From a virus, in the IMG/VR virus record IMGVR_UViG_3300032080_000002, positions 1 through 64,000 of that record: 64,000 nt of DNA. The stretch is one strand, 5' to 3'. The translations under genes were made by a program, and so were the position numbers. Below, piece after piece: positions 14,220 to 21,573 of this stretch (positions within the stretch are counted from its first letter, which is position 1; the number at the start of each line of letters is the position of its first letter). The notes under the pieces were generated by a model. The model was not told the DNA's origin. It saw nothing but the letters and a program-made list of their open reading frames with translations, and did not search any database.

Positions 14220-14443
14220 GAAATGCAAAATATCTCCGCAACAAACCAAAAGGATTTGGAAATAACATTCTAGGTGGAGAAGGAATATCCGGAATACGAT
14301 TGGAATCAGGCTCAAAAATGGACTTTAATGGAAAAGAGGTAATTGTCGTAACCCAAAGAGCTTTAAGGAATTTTACCACGGTATCTGATGGTGATAAAGA
14401 GTTTGAAGTTGAGACTGATAAATTGAAAATAATAAATGAATAA
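14216..14443 (+). CDS. hypothetical protein (75 aa)
   Basis: Coupled to the gene before (ATGA) and overlapping the next start by 8 nt. It has a Gly-rich N-terminal stretch (LGGEGISGIRLESGS) then a basic strand-helix. Unrecognised. Confidence 0.5.
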   Translation: MRNAKYLRNKPKGFGNNILGGEGISGIRLESGSKMDFNGKEVIVVTQRALRNFTTVSDGDKEFEVETDKLKIINE

Positions 14444-14777
14444 AGAAATCCTAAAACAAAACTTTGAAAAAGCCTGCGCAGATTATATCGAATACTTCTG
14501 TAAAAAACAAGAAATGTATTTTGAGTTTTGGGTTGCTGATGAAATAGGTGGAGTAGCTTGTTTTGGGGATTACTTTTTTAGCCTCACAGATATAATATTA
14601 GATATAGAAACTGATCAGCCTGCAGAATTAATTTTAGATTGGCAAAATGAAATTGCTGATCAAGATCCTCAAAACAAAAAATCAGTATTCATAAATTACA
14701 GATCGTACATTAAAGGATTACGATTGATAAATTTAGATGATGATTGGAATTCTGGAAATGGATCACATTACAAATAA
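14436..14777 (+). CDS. hypothetical protein (113 aa)
   Basis: Starts MNKEILKQNFEKACADYIEYF; an N-terminal helix is followed by a beta hairpin (MYFEFWVADEIGGVACFGDYF) and an acidic helix. This helix-then-sheet pattern is seen in several Bacteroidota phage early proteins of unknown role. No motif. Confidence 0.55.
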   Translation: MNKEILKQNFEKACADYIEYFCKKQEMYFEFWVADEIGGVACFGDYFFSLTDIILDIETDQPAELILDWQNEIADQDPQNKKSVFINYRSYIKGLRLINLDDDWNSGNGSHYK

Positions 14778-14790
14778 CAAATAAATACTT

Positions 14791-15309
14791 ATGAAATTAA
14801 CAGTAATTTTAGAAAAGACTTCAACCGGATATTCTGCATATTGCAAAGAAATTGACGGAATGACAACTGTAGGAAAAACTTCTGCAGAGATTAAAGAAAA
14901 CTTCCAAGAATTAATTCAGATGCGATCTGATTATTTGGATGAACAAGGCAAAGAAAAAGAAGCTAACGAAATGTCAAAAGCTAAATTTGAATTTGTTTTT
15001 GAAAAAGAGATTTATAAAAAAACTAATCTTACAGGAAAGCATGTCGTTTGTAAAGATGTAGACTTTCTGGATTTTGAAAAAGATAAAAATGGATTAGTTA
15101 AAATCTACGATACGCTTGACAAGGCAATTGAAAGTACGGTAGATAACGACTACCCCTCTACATTAATTCTTCAGGTTGTAGGTTGTGGATTTTCAAAAGT
15201 AGAAGGCGAAGAAGAGCCAGATGAATCAAATTCTATTTCTGTTGATTTAGAAGCTGAAAATATATCATTTACTGAAGCGATTGTAAAATATGGAAAGCGT
15301 ATAAAATAA
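14791..15309 (+). CDS. HicB-like N-terminal domain protein (172 aa)
   Basis: Residues 1-45 match the HicB/HicB_lk antitoxin fold: MKLTVILEKTSTGYSAYC, EIDGMTTVGKTSAEI and ENFQELI, the partial RNase H-like sheet of that family. The rest (about 70-172) is an extra domain not found in ordinary HicB, and no HicA toxin gene lies next to it. It may be a stand-alone antitoxin, able to counter a host HicA, or a regulator. The activity is inference. It is the last gene of the early operon before a convergent terminator. Confidence 0.6.
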   Translation: MKLTVILEKTSTGYSAYCKEIDGMTTVGKTSAEIKENFQELIQMRSDYLDEQGKEKEANEMSKAKFEFVFEKEIYKKTNLTGKHVVCKDVDFLDFEKDKNGLVKIYDTLDKAIESTVDNDYPSTLILQVVGCGFSKVEGEEEPDESNSISVDLEAENISFTEAIVKYGKRIK

Positions 15310-15357
15310 TATACTTTTCTTGCCTCTAAAATAAGCACACTAGAAGATTTTTTTCAT

Positions 15358-15386
15358 ATCACCATTCAATCCGAGTGGTGATTTTA
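15358..15386 (+). terminator. terminator of the early operon
   Basis: Stem ATCACCA (15358-15364) with TGGTGAT (15376-15382), then TTTTAG. It sits 50 nt after the HicB-like gene and overlaps the end of the convergent gene 15384-15737. Confidence 0.65.
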
Positions 15387-15737
15387 GTTTAGGTGATATT
15401 TTGGCTGAGTAACAGACTTATAAATATCTTCGTCCATTAAATATAAAAGAGTCTCCTCAATACATTTGCCCACGGATTCATAGATAACTTCTTCCAGGTT
15501 TTCATCCTCACGATCATACAATTGCATATTACACATTTTATCTCTTTTGTATCGGGGATTATCCGGAGTCAGAATAGTAATCTGGGCAGCGAAGTATTCT
15601 GTATCAATTGAAAAGCCAATGAACATCTTTTCTTGGCTTATTTCAAAATACCTGACCGAATACTTTATATCCGCGAGAACTTCAAAAATTTCATTAGATA
15701 CTGCGTTGAAATAATCTATAGTATGATTCGTTTTCAT
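15384..15737 (-). CDS. hypothetical protein (117 aa)
   Basis: The credible start is MKTNHTIDYFNAVSNEIFEVL; the upstream extension runs into a terminator. Alpha/beta protein with acidic C-terminal helices (DEDIYKSVTQ). It is separated from the large leftward operon by the terminator at 15777-15804, so it must have its own promoter or rely on readthrough. Function unknown. Confidence 0.5.
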   Translation of the reverse strand: MKTNHTIDYFNAVSNEIFEVLADIKYSVRYFEISQEKMFIGFSIDTEYFAAQITILTPDNPRYKRDKMCNMQLYDREDENLEEVIYESVGKCIEETLLYLMDEDIYKSVTQPKYHLN

Positions 15738-15776
15738 ATGTAATTGTTTTTCTAAAGTTACTAAATATAATAACAC

Positions 15777-15804
15777 AAAAAACACCGATCATAGTTGACC
15801 GGTG
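15777..15804 (-). terminator. terminator of the leftward module
   Basis: On the minus strand, CACCGGTCA-ACTA-TGATCGGTG (nine pairs, one G-T) is followed by TTTTTT. It lies downstream of the tRNA-like gene and ends the long leftward transcript. Confidence 0.8.
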
Positions 15805-15877
15805 AATTAACCACTAAAAAACTAAAATAATAATGAAAACAATTAAACCATTCACGAAATGAAAAGTAAAAATTTGG

Positions 15878-15974
15878 GAATTTAGAAGGGCTCGAACCTC
15901 CGACCTCACATTCTTTTCGAATGTCCTTTTCAGGATCATTTCTGAAGCACTCTACCTACTGAGCTATAAATTCC
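15878..15974 (-). tRNA. degenerate or unusual tRNA-like gene, anticodon unclear
   Basis: On the minus strand the outer parts are canonical. There is an acceptor stem GAATTTA/TAAATTC (extendable by one G-C pair), U8-A9, D-arm GCTC-AGTAGGTA-GAGT, and T-arm GGAGG-TTCGAGC-CCTTC preceded by AGGTC as in normal variable loops. Between the D-arm and AGGTC there are two hairpins instead of one: TTCAG-AAATGATC-CTGAA and ACATTC-GAAAA-GAATGT. If the second is the anticodon arm, the loop would read like tRNA-Phe (GAA) but with C instead of U33, and the first is a 24-nt insertion. If the first is the anticodon arm, it has an 8-nt loop and a long variable arm. Neither is a standard tRNA. No CCA is encoded. 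Confidence 0.6.
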
Positions 15975-15979
15975 GTTTT

Positions 15980-16010
15980 AAAAAAGCCTACACCATAATT
16001 GATACAGGCT
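15980..16010 (-). terminator. terminator just upstream of the tRNA-like gene
   Basis: On the minus strand, AGCCTGTATC-AATTAT-GGTGTAGGCT (ten pairs, three G-T) is followed by TTTTTT. The tRNA-like gene starts about 6 nt later, so it would be made only by readthrough. Confidence 0.65.
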
Positions 16011-16095
16011 CAAATTAACTATAAAAAAACCATTATGTCTTAATGATAACATTGATACAAATATATATAATATGTTTATTAAAAACAAATGTTTT

Positions 16096-16716
16096 TTAAT
16101 AAATTTCAATTTCTCCGTCTTTTAAATTTGGGCTTGGGTGGATTTTTAATAAATATCCTGCGATCCAAACTGAATGTATTTTGAAATCATGCATTGATTG
16201 TAATGCATGGTAATCTGAATAACTCATAATAGCCACTTCGCATTCTTTGCCAGATAATTTTCTTTCATGAATTTTATCTACGATATTATGAATTACATCG
16301 CGGGGCTGATTTTCGTTCTTAAATTTTTCTACTACCAAATCGAAAGCCTCAGCAATATCTTTATTAATTGCTGGATAATCAAATTTAATCCCAGGTTTGG
16401 TTAATGGTTCAAAATCCCATAGATTAACTCTTCCGAATGGGCTTACTTCATCCTTATAATTTAAAGGAATTGGTGGAGCATCATAACAAGGAGTTTGAAT
16501 TTTCATCTGACCTATTTCATCTAATAAAAATAAACTAGGCTCAGTACTTTTTTTAGATTTTGCCTTTTTGAAAACTAACCCATCTAGATTATCACAATTC
16601 CTCAAACGATCACTTGCTTCATTAATTAGATCTTGCTTAGTTTTATTATGATGAAATCCTGTAAATGGTGGAATAGCATCTAATTCTTCCTGCGTATATT
16701 TCTCATTTAAACTCAT
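16096..16716 (-). CDS. hypothetical protein (206 aa)
   Basis: Soluble protein starting MSLNEKYTQEELDAIPPFTGF. It has a Lys-rich middle, a Pro-rich segment (CYDAPPIPLNYKDEV) and a C-terminal alpha/beta part (ECEVAIMSYSDYHALQ, HSVWIAGYLL). Its start overlaps the stop of the ClpP-like gene by 4 nt. Last protein gene of the leftward module. No known family; possibly a partner of the ClpP-like protein, judging only from the coupling. Confidence 0.55.
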   Translation of the reverse strand: MSLNEKYTQEELDAIPPFTGFHHNKTKQDLINEASDRLRNCDNLDGLVFKKAKSKKSTEPSLFLLDEIGQMKIQTPCYDAPPIPLNYKDEVSPFGRVNLWDFEPLTKPGIKFDYPAINKDIAEAFDLVVEKFKNENQPRDVIHNIVDKIHERKLSGKECEVAIMSYSDYHALQSMHDFKIHSVWIAGYLLKIHPSPNLKDGEIEIY

Positions 16717-17219
16717 AGCTGTATATTTTTAGTGTAAGCGTTTTCTATTTCTTTGAACCGGTCGTATTGAAAATAAACATCGTGACCTTTCTTTATTTTC
16801 TTAGATTCTTTTTTAGTAAATTCACATATCTCCATGAATTTGATTAATTCCGGATAAAAGGTTTTTTTCTTTCTTTTTAGATATGCCTCACCATCAAAGT
16901 AGGAAGGTTTTCCTTTATCGTCCAAGAATATCTTATTTGTACTTTGGTGATACATTCCAATACATCCTGGAATAAGTGTTTTCTGGCAATTCACTTTAAT
17001 ATAAAACTCAAATCCACAAGAACATAATTCATCGTAGCCAACTACTTTAAATCTTTTGGGATCTAGATTTATAGCATGAAGCATTGTGTCTAAAACCGAA
17101 ACCAAACCTCCATCCGAGGATATGTAAATTGTTATTAACTTTTCTTTCGAATTTAATGCTGTAAAGAATTTCTCAAGCATTTCTTTATCTAATGACTGAT
17201 CGTGGAATAATAGATTCAT
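16713..17219 (-). CDS. ClpP/crotonase-fold serine peptidase-like protein (168 aa)
   Basis: The motif order is that of ClpP: IYISSDGG at 31-38 (equivalent of the IN(S/P)PGG strand), GYDELCSCGFEFY with S67 at the nucleophile position (GxxxSxG-like), and CIGMYHQS with H91 at the catalytic His position. The usual length (about 190) is slightly reduced. ClpP-like enzymes in phages are often prohead proteases, but this one lies in the leftward nucleic-acid module away from the capsid genes. A role in turning over a host or regulatory protein is as likely. The third catalytic residue is not obvious, so an inactive fold is possible. Confidence 0.6.
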   Translation of the reverse strand: MNLLFHDQSLDKEMLEKFFTALNSKEKLITIYISSDGGLVSVLDTMLHAINLDPKRFKVVGYDELCSCGFEFYIKVNCQKTLIPGCIGMYHQSTNKIFLDDKGKPSYFDGEAYLKRKKKTFYPELIKFMEICEFTKKESKKIKKGHDVYFQYDRFKEIENAYTKNIQL

Positions 17220-17401
17220 TAGAATGTAGTTTTTTGTTTTAATTTATTATATTGTATAAGTAAATCTGAGTAAGCGTCGATAGTTCGTTCATAATCTTTT
17301 TTGTAATTATGAGTATAGATATGAATATTTAATACCTTAATCAGTAGTAAACAGACTAGTCCAGTAATTAATGTAATTAGTATTATTTCTATAATATCCA
17401 T
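17219..17401 (-). CDS. small membrane-anchored protein (60 aa)
   Basis: One strong N-terminal membrane segment (IIEIILITLITGLVCLLLI) followed by a cytoplasmic or periplasmic basic coiled-coil-like tail. Its stop overlaps the ClpP-like start (TAATG), so the two proteins are made together. It could anchor that protein at the membrane; this is inference from coupling. Confidence 0.6.
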   Translation of the reverse strand: MDIIEIILITLITGLVCLLLIKVLNIHIYTHNYKKDYERTIDAYSDLLIQYNKLKQKTTF

Positions 17402-17421
17402 TTTATTTAGTTTTTTAAATT

Positions 17422-17453
17422 AAAAAAATCCCTCCAAATTAATAGAGGGATTT
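17422..17453 (-). terminator. intrinsic terminator after the histone-like gene
   Basis: Nine-pair stem AAATCCCTC/GAGGGATTT with a T7 tract on the minus strand, 16 nt after the histone-like gene's stop. It divides the leftward module into two parts. Confidence 0.8.
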
Positions 17454-17468
17454 GGCTTAGTGTTATTT

Positions 17469-17636
17469 TTAAGATTTTAGAGATTCTTTTCTAAATTCCT
17501 TAAAAAGCTTTGTAAGTTGTAAGGAAGATTTTCTTGCTCTCCCGCCGGCTGCATTGTTTCCTTTTTCTAATTGACTTGTAGCATTAGTTTGAAATGCTTC
17601 GATTTGTTTGTTGATTTCGTCTAGTAAATCTTTCAT
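17469..17636 (-). CDS. histone H1-like (Hc1-type) DNA-binding protein (55 aa)
   Basis: A 55-residue protein: MKDLLDEINKQIEAFQTNA, then LEKGNNAAGGRARKSSLQL, then TKLFKEFRKESLKS. The helix-basic-helix pattern with the central 'EKGNkAAG.RARK.sL.L.KL.KEFRK.S' signature is that of the Bacteroidota histone H1 (Hc1) family, which binds and compacts DNA. Phage copies are unusual to my knowledge. It is placed between DNA-metabolism genes and followed by its own strong terminator, so it may be highly expressed. It could condense phage DNA, silence host genes or mimic the host chromatin protein. Confidence 0.8.
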   Translation of the reverse strand: MKDLLDEINKQIEAFQTNATSQLEKGNNAAGGRARKSSLQLTKLFKEFRKESLKS

Positions 17637-17690
17637 GTTGTTTTAAATTTAAATTGTTAATGAATATTGTATATAGCAAATATACTATAT

Positions 17691-18314
17691 TTATTTGAGT
17701 TGACCATCAACTAATGCTAAAAATTGCTTCTGACTGCAATATTTTATTTTATTGAAAAGATTAAAGTAAATTCCATGCTTGAATTTCGTATTGCTTAATG
17801 CTTGAAATCTCTTATCGAAAACCGATTTTAGCGATTTATGTTCTTTCTCAATTTCCTCTAATAACTTCTTATTCGGAACGTCACCATTCTGAATCACAAC
17901 AAATGGAGAGCTAATCATAATAAACTCATAAACTATAATAGCATATAGTAAATCTACCAGAAAAGGGTCGTTTGATTTTTGATAGTCTGACAATAATTGC
18001 GCCGAAAGCCCTCCAAAATACTCCACAACCAAAGCGTAATCATTCTTGTATTCCTTAGCTCTTTGATTTCGCTCATAGATAGTAAACATATCATCCGAGT
18101 CCATAATGGAAACTCTCTGAAGATATTTGTAAAAATTATTCTTTGGCAGAACTTTTTTCTCTTGTAAATGCTCAATCGTCGGAACAATATCTTGACTTAA
18201 AAAAGTAATCAACTGATAATTTAATGTAACATTCTCTGTTAGTTTTTTCTTTTTTGGAACCGGAAATTTTACTTTTGCTTCTATTTTGTTTTCTAAAAAG
18301 TCTAATGCTCCCAT
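17691..18314 (-). CDS. hypothetical protein (207 aa)
   Basis: Starts 2 nt after the stop of the 46-aa gene. It has a Lys/Pro N-terminal patch (VKFPVPKKKKLTENV), then all-helical structure with a hydrophobic segment (VDLLYAIIVYEFIMIS, about 120-135) and a helical C-terminus. Not recognised. An upstream-neighbour role in recombination or repair is suggested only by the RuvC-like gene in the same operon. Confidence 0.55.
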   Translation of the reverse strand: MGALDFLENKIEAKVKFPVPKKKKLTENVTLNYQLITFLSQDIVPTIEHLQEKKVLPKNNFYKYLQRVSIMDSDDMFTIYERNQRAKEYKNDYALVVEYFGGLSAQLLSDYQKSNDPFLVDLLYAIIVYEFIMISSPFVVIQNGDVPNKKLLEEIEKEHKSLKSVFDKRFQALSNTKFKHGIYFNLFNKIKYCSQKQFLALVDGQLK

Positions 18315-18315
18315 C

Positions 18316-18456
18316 TTAAATTACTTTTACTTTATTTCCTACGATTTCAAAACTCATTTCTACCAAAGCTAAATCTGATAATATTGAGAATGTTTGTTTT
18401 TCTTTGCCAAATTCTTGGACTGTATTTTGTTCTATTTTTAGGTATAGTTTATTCAT
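18316..18456 (-). CDS. small hypothetical protein (46 aa)
   Basis: MNKLYLKIEQNTVQEFGKE... ending EIVGNKVKVI. Beta-rich; it overlaps the upstream stop by ATGA and is followed after 1 nt by the next start, so coding is well supported by coupling. Function unknown. Confidence 0.55.
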   Translation of the reverse strand: MNKLYLKIEQNTVQEFGKEKQTFSILSDLALVEMSFEIVGNKVKVI

Positions 18457-18665
18457 TTTTTGAAAAGTTTCTTAATTATTTGTTTTTGTTCTTCCAGAGA
18501 AAATCCATTTGATTCTCCAATTTTCAATTCATTTTCTATCTCATTAAAATCTACTTCTTTTTTAATTTCATAAAGAAATAAATCCCAATCATTATCATTC
18601 ATCCATTCTTCCTTAAATGTTTCTGAAAGCATTTGAATAACAAATTGTTGATATATATTTTCCAT
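18453..18665 (-). CDS. hypothetical acidic helical protein (70 aa)
   Basis: Starts MENIYQQFVIQMLSETFKEEW. Acidic and helical with a basic end (KQIIKKLFKK). It sits between the RuvC-like gene and a coupled 46-aa gene. No family recognised. Confidence 0.5.
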   Translation of the reverse strand: MENIYQQFVIQMLSETFKEEWMNDNDWDLFLYEIKKEVDFNEIENELKIGESNGFSLEEQKQIIKKLFKK

Positions 18666-18668
18666 GAT

Positions 18669-19157
18669 TTAGTATAAGCAGATTAATATTGCATCGCGTA
18701 CGTCGCTGTTCGATTTTTTTGGCATTTGAATTCCTAGAGGTTTTAGTAAATTAACAATCTCTTCATGGGTTATTTTACCTCCTGCACCTTTCCATCTTTT
18801 TGTTAATGGCAATGAAAGCTTGTAAGGAATTTCTAGATCGACACAAAGCTGTTCTATCTTCCTCCCGACCTCATGGTTTGCTCCAACTTTTTTACCAATG
18901 GTTGCAGATATATTTGAGTATTTTAGAACCTCAGAATATGAATAAAGACTTTTCTTTGGAATACTAGAATGAAAATCTGATTTAGAAATTTTCCATCCGG
19001 CTTCAATCTTAACTTGTGTGATTTCTGATTTATTTTCAACAAGCCAACGTTGCAAATCAAAGAATTTTATTGCTGAGTATTGTAATTCTTTTGTTTCTTT
19101 GTTATAAGATGAGAAACCTATTTTTAAAATATCCGGATCAAGACCTACTATTTTCAT
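18669..19157 (-). CDS. RuvC-like Holliday junction resolvase (162 aa)
   Basis: RNase H-like nuclease pattern: [15 protein letters not shown] with D7 in the first strand, VKIEAGW with E52, and a C-terminal helix [12 protein letters not shown] with D152/D155. These acidic residues in this order form the RuvC catalytic site, which resolves four-way DNA junctions. In phages this clears recombination or replication intermediates before packaging. Length is normal. Its start overlaps the end of the HNH gene by 20 nt, consistent with that gene having been inserted upstream. Confidence 0.8.
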   Translation of the reverse strand: MKIVGLDPDILKIGFSSYNKETKELQYSAIKFFDLQRWLVENKSEITQVKIEAGWKISKSDFHSSIPKKSLYSYSEVLKYSNISATIGKKVGANHEVGRKIEQLCVDLEIPYKLSLPLTKRWKGAGGKITHEEIVNLLKPLGIQMPKKSNSDVRDAILICLY

Positions 19158-19677
19158 TTAATTTTATTTCATTTAAAAGATTTATGTGGGATTCTTTCGT
19201 ATCCAATAAATTCCCATTTTTATCTCTGTACATTTTTAAAGGCTGATCGTAAACTAAAAACCGATGTAATAACGCGTGATCAGATTTTGATACTATAATA
19301 ACATCTGTAGCTAATTTTAAATCATAATTCCAATGATGTCGTTCAAAGCCTTTTTTGCATTTTGCTTTTTTAGACATAATTTTTGATTTATATTTTTCAG
19401 GATATTTATCATAGTAATTTTTCATAGCCAATTTCTTTTCTTCTTTAGTTGGCTTATGTTTTTCTTTATAGTTTAATCTATGGTATTTTTCCCTATGTCT
19501 AGCGTGCTCTTTTTCTAGCCATTCAGGATTTAGCCTAAGAATCTCTTCTCGTTCTTTAACATCTTTTCTATTGCAAGTTTTGCATTTGTTTAAATGTCCA
19601 TCAGCCATTTGAGAGTGTCTGTAATATTCTGACAAAGGTTTTTCTTGTAAACATTTGAAACATTTTTTAATAACCAT
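19138..19677 (-). CDS. HNH endonuclease, likely homing type (179 aa)
   Basis: The N-terminal zinc finger [19 protein letters not shown]...NKCKTC is the common DNA-recognition finger of phage HNH enzymes. A basic helical linker follows (about 50-110). The nuclease end [20 protein letters not shown], then [10 protein letters not shown], fits the HNH beta-beta-alpha-metal motif. Free-standing HNH genes in phages often act as homing endonucleases inserted between genes. The 20-nt overlap into the RuvC-like gene and a TATATTTG box just upstream (19700-19693) suit a mobile gene with its own promoter. Confidence 0.75.
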   Translation of the reverse strand: MVIKKCFKCLQEKPLSEYYRHSQMADGHLNKCKTCNRKDVKEREEILRLNPEWLEKEHARHREKYHRLNYKEKHKPTKEEKKLAMKNYYDKYPEKYKSKIMSKKAKCKKGFERHHWNYDLKLATDVIIVSKSDHALLHRFLVYDQPLKMYRDKNGNLLDTKESHINLLNEIKLNENSRS

Positions 19678-19787
19678 CTTAAATTATTTTTACAAATATA
19701 TAAAAATTATTCAAAATGGTTATTATTTAATGAAATTAATTTAACCTGAAATCCTTCACTATTAAAAGTTTCTATCGTATTTGAAAC

Positions 19788-20162
19788 TCAGAATGGAAGC
19801 GAGTCGTCATCTGAGTCCTCTGCAAAAGGATTTTCAAACGCTTGTTCAGGTGTTCCTTGTGGAATGTTATTATTTGTATTTGCGGGTCGGGTGATTTTCC
19901 AAGCCAAAATTGTATTAAAATATTTATCTTCTGCGCCATTAGGTGGTGACCATTGACGCCCTCGTAAATTTATTCCGATTTCTACTTCGTCACCCACTTT
20001 GAAAGGATCTATAATATCCACTTTATCTTGTAGCAACTCGATCATAATTGGTTGAGGGAATTGTTCAGAGGTGAGTAAAACAAATTCCCTCTTTTGAAAT
20101 CCAGAAGCGAATGTTTGAATATCCCCTATCTTTTTAATTGTTCCTTTTAATTCTAATGACAT
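19788..20162 (-). CDS. DUF3127-type OB-fold, SSB-like protein (124 aa)
   Basis: Matches the Bacteroidota DUF3127 family: MSLELKGTIKKIGDIQTFASGFQKREFVL with a central OB-fold (KVGDEVEIGINLRGRQW, YFNTILAWKI). It ends in an acidic tail DSDDDSLPF like the protein-interaction tip of single-stranded DNA-binding proteins. It probably binds ssDNA during phage replication or recombination and recruits partners by the acidic tip. It is placed with RuvC-like and MazG-like genes. No separate ordinary SSB gene is visible in the window. Confidence 0.8.
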   Translation of the reverse strand: MSLELKGTIKKIGDIQTFASGFQKREFVLLTSEQFPQPIMIELLQDKVDIIDPFKVGDEVEIGINLRGRQWSPPNGAEDKYFNTILAWKITRPANTNNNIPQGTPEQAFENPFAEDSDDDSLPF

Positions 20163-20164
20163 AA

Positions 20165-20836
20165 TTATTGTTTTAATTTGTTTTGGTTTTTAATAATGAT
20201 ATCCTCGTTGAGCCACTGTTTATTAATTTCTTTTCTGATTGCTTTCTTTATTTTGTCATTAGTTTTCTCGTCCTTTTCATTGAAATACTGCATCATTGTA
20301 GGAACAACAAAATCCATTAATTTATACCTGCCAATTTTGCTAATTAACTTCTCTTTTCCAAAGTCAATTTCTAAATCACTTAAATCATTTGGATTGAAAT
20401 TAATATGCATTTTTGGATAAGTATTTCTCTTTACTATTACCCGATCTAATTCTTCAGTAACCTGATAAACCGGCAAGTATCTCATTACCCTGAAAATTTC
20501 TTTTTCTGTTTGGTTAAATACTAAAGAATAATCTGCTGCTCTTAAAATGTGATCTAATTCGTAAAGATGTGTTTCTTCACGACCTTCCATCTTTTTTTCT
20601 ATAGAGGCTGCTGTTAATCCACAACTGCTTAAAATTCTAGGAATCTCACTTTTATTAATTCCGTACTTTTGCATATCTTCGATTAATGCATCCCAAATCC
20701 TTTTTGTAATTCCAGATTGATAGTTGTAGTGATTTTTTCTTTTACCGTTTTTAGTCTCGATTATTTGAAATAGGTCTATGTGTTTACATTTCCACTTCTC
20801 TTTTTCGATATACCAACGAAGTTTTCCATTGTACAT
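20165..20836 (-). CDS. hypothetical protein (223 aa)
   Basis: Starts at a TAATG junction with the upstream gene and ends 2 nt before the SSB-like gene. It is basic at the start (KLRWYIEKEKWKCKHIDLFQII) and helical, with EIPRILSSCGLTAASIEKKMEG resembling an HTH-like helix pair at about 60-85. The second half is charged and helical. It may bind DNA; no known family recognised. Operon position suggests a replication or recombination role. Confidence 0.55.
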   Translation of the reverse strand: MYNGKLRWYIEKEKWKCKHIDLFQIIETKNGKRKNHYNYQSGITKRIWDALIEDMQKYGINKSEIPRILSSCGLTAASIEKKMEGREETHLYELDHILRAADYSLVFNQTEKEIFRVMRYLPVYQVTEELDRVIVKRNTYPKMHINFNPNDLSDLEIDFGKEKLISKIGRYKLMDFVVPTMMQYFNEKDEKTNDKIKKAIRKEINKQWLNEDIIIKNQNKLKQ

Positions 20837-21556
20837 TATTGTGTATTTTTATTTAAAATTTGTATTACTTCTGCGAAATCTTCTCCTTTGGAATATATTT
20901 CTTTTATGATGCCTTTTTCGCTGTTCAATCTGTTGGCGTATATTTTTGGATGGTTTAGATTCGTAGCTAACAGTATTGACTTTTGGTAAGGTTTGATACA
21001 CAGTACGAAAGAGGCATGGTCTTTGGTTGAGATACTGTCTAAGCTCGATACAAGCACTGTCTTTAGCAAGGGCTCGAAGAATAATTCTATACCATTCGGC
21101 ATTATTTTCACCTCTTCTACTTTCAGTAAAAAGCCTATGCCGACCTCTGTGTTTCTGGATTGCATAAATAAATTTAGGTTTTAGATTTTTATCGTTCTGA
21201 TATCGCACGTACGGTAATACTTTCTCCGTAAGGCAATTTTCTCTATAATATTTAAATAATGCTCTGTGAAATAAATAGCATAAATGAAAGATATTATATT
21301 CTTTTAAAAATGAGTTGAATAATTTCGTTATGTCTAAATATCTCGAAGTTTCATCGACTGAAGAATAAATCTCGATATTATAGCATAATACTTTGTTATC
21401 GTAAAAAAGAAATCCCATAAAAGAACTATTGCCATATTCGTTGTAAAACTTATTTAAAGATTCTTCTCCATGAAAATTATAGAACTTGCGTTGTATATTT
21501 ATGGGAGCATCTAAAATATAAGGAAATAATTTTGCAGTATGTAGATTCTTAGTCAA
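20836..21556 (-). pseudogene. gene split by an apparent +1 frameshift (about 235 aa)
   Basis: The first frame, from ATG 21556, is convincing for about 130 codons (MTKNLHTAKLFPYILDAPI ... NLKPKFIYAIQ). It then turns into an Arg/His-rich low-quality sequence that ends at 20849. The +1 frame from about 21165 (NTEVGIGFLLKVEEV, IELFFEPLLKTVLV) reads as normal protein and ends at 20836 in a TAATG overlap with the next gene, as real genes do here. The two halves probably form one protein. Explanations are a one-base error or mutation near 21140-21175, or programmed frameshifting. Alternatively the second half starts independently at ATG 21165. Confidence 0.6.
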
Positions 21557-21573
21557 TGGTTTGGTTTTTTATT

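Noticed and set aside
20849-21160. C-terminal part of the 235-aa frame (Arg/His-rich)
   Set aside because: Composition changes abruptly to RRHHKR-type shadow sequence, and the +1 frame has normal coding texture and the coupled stop.
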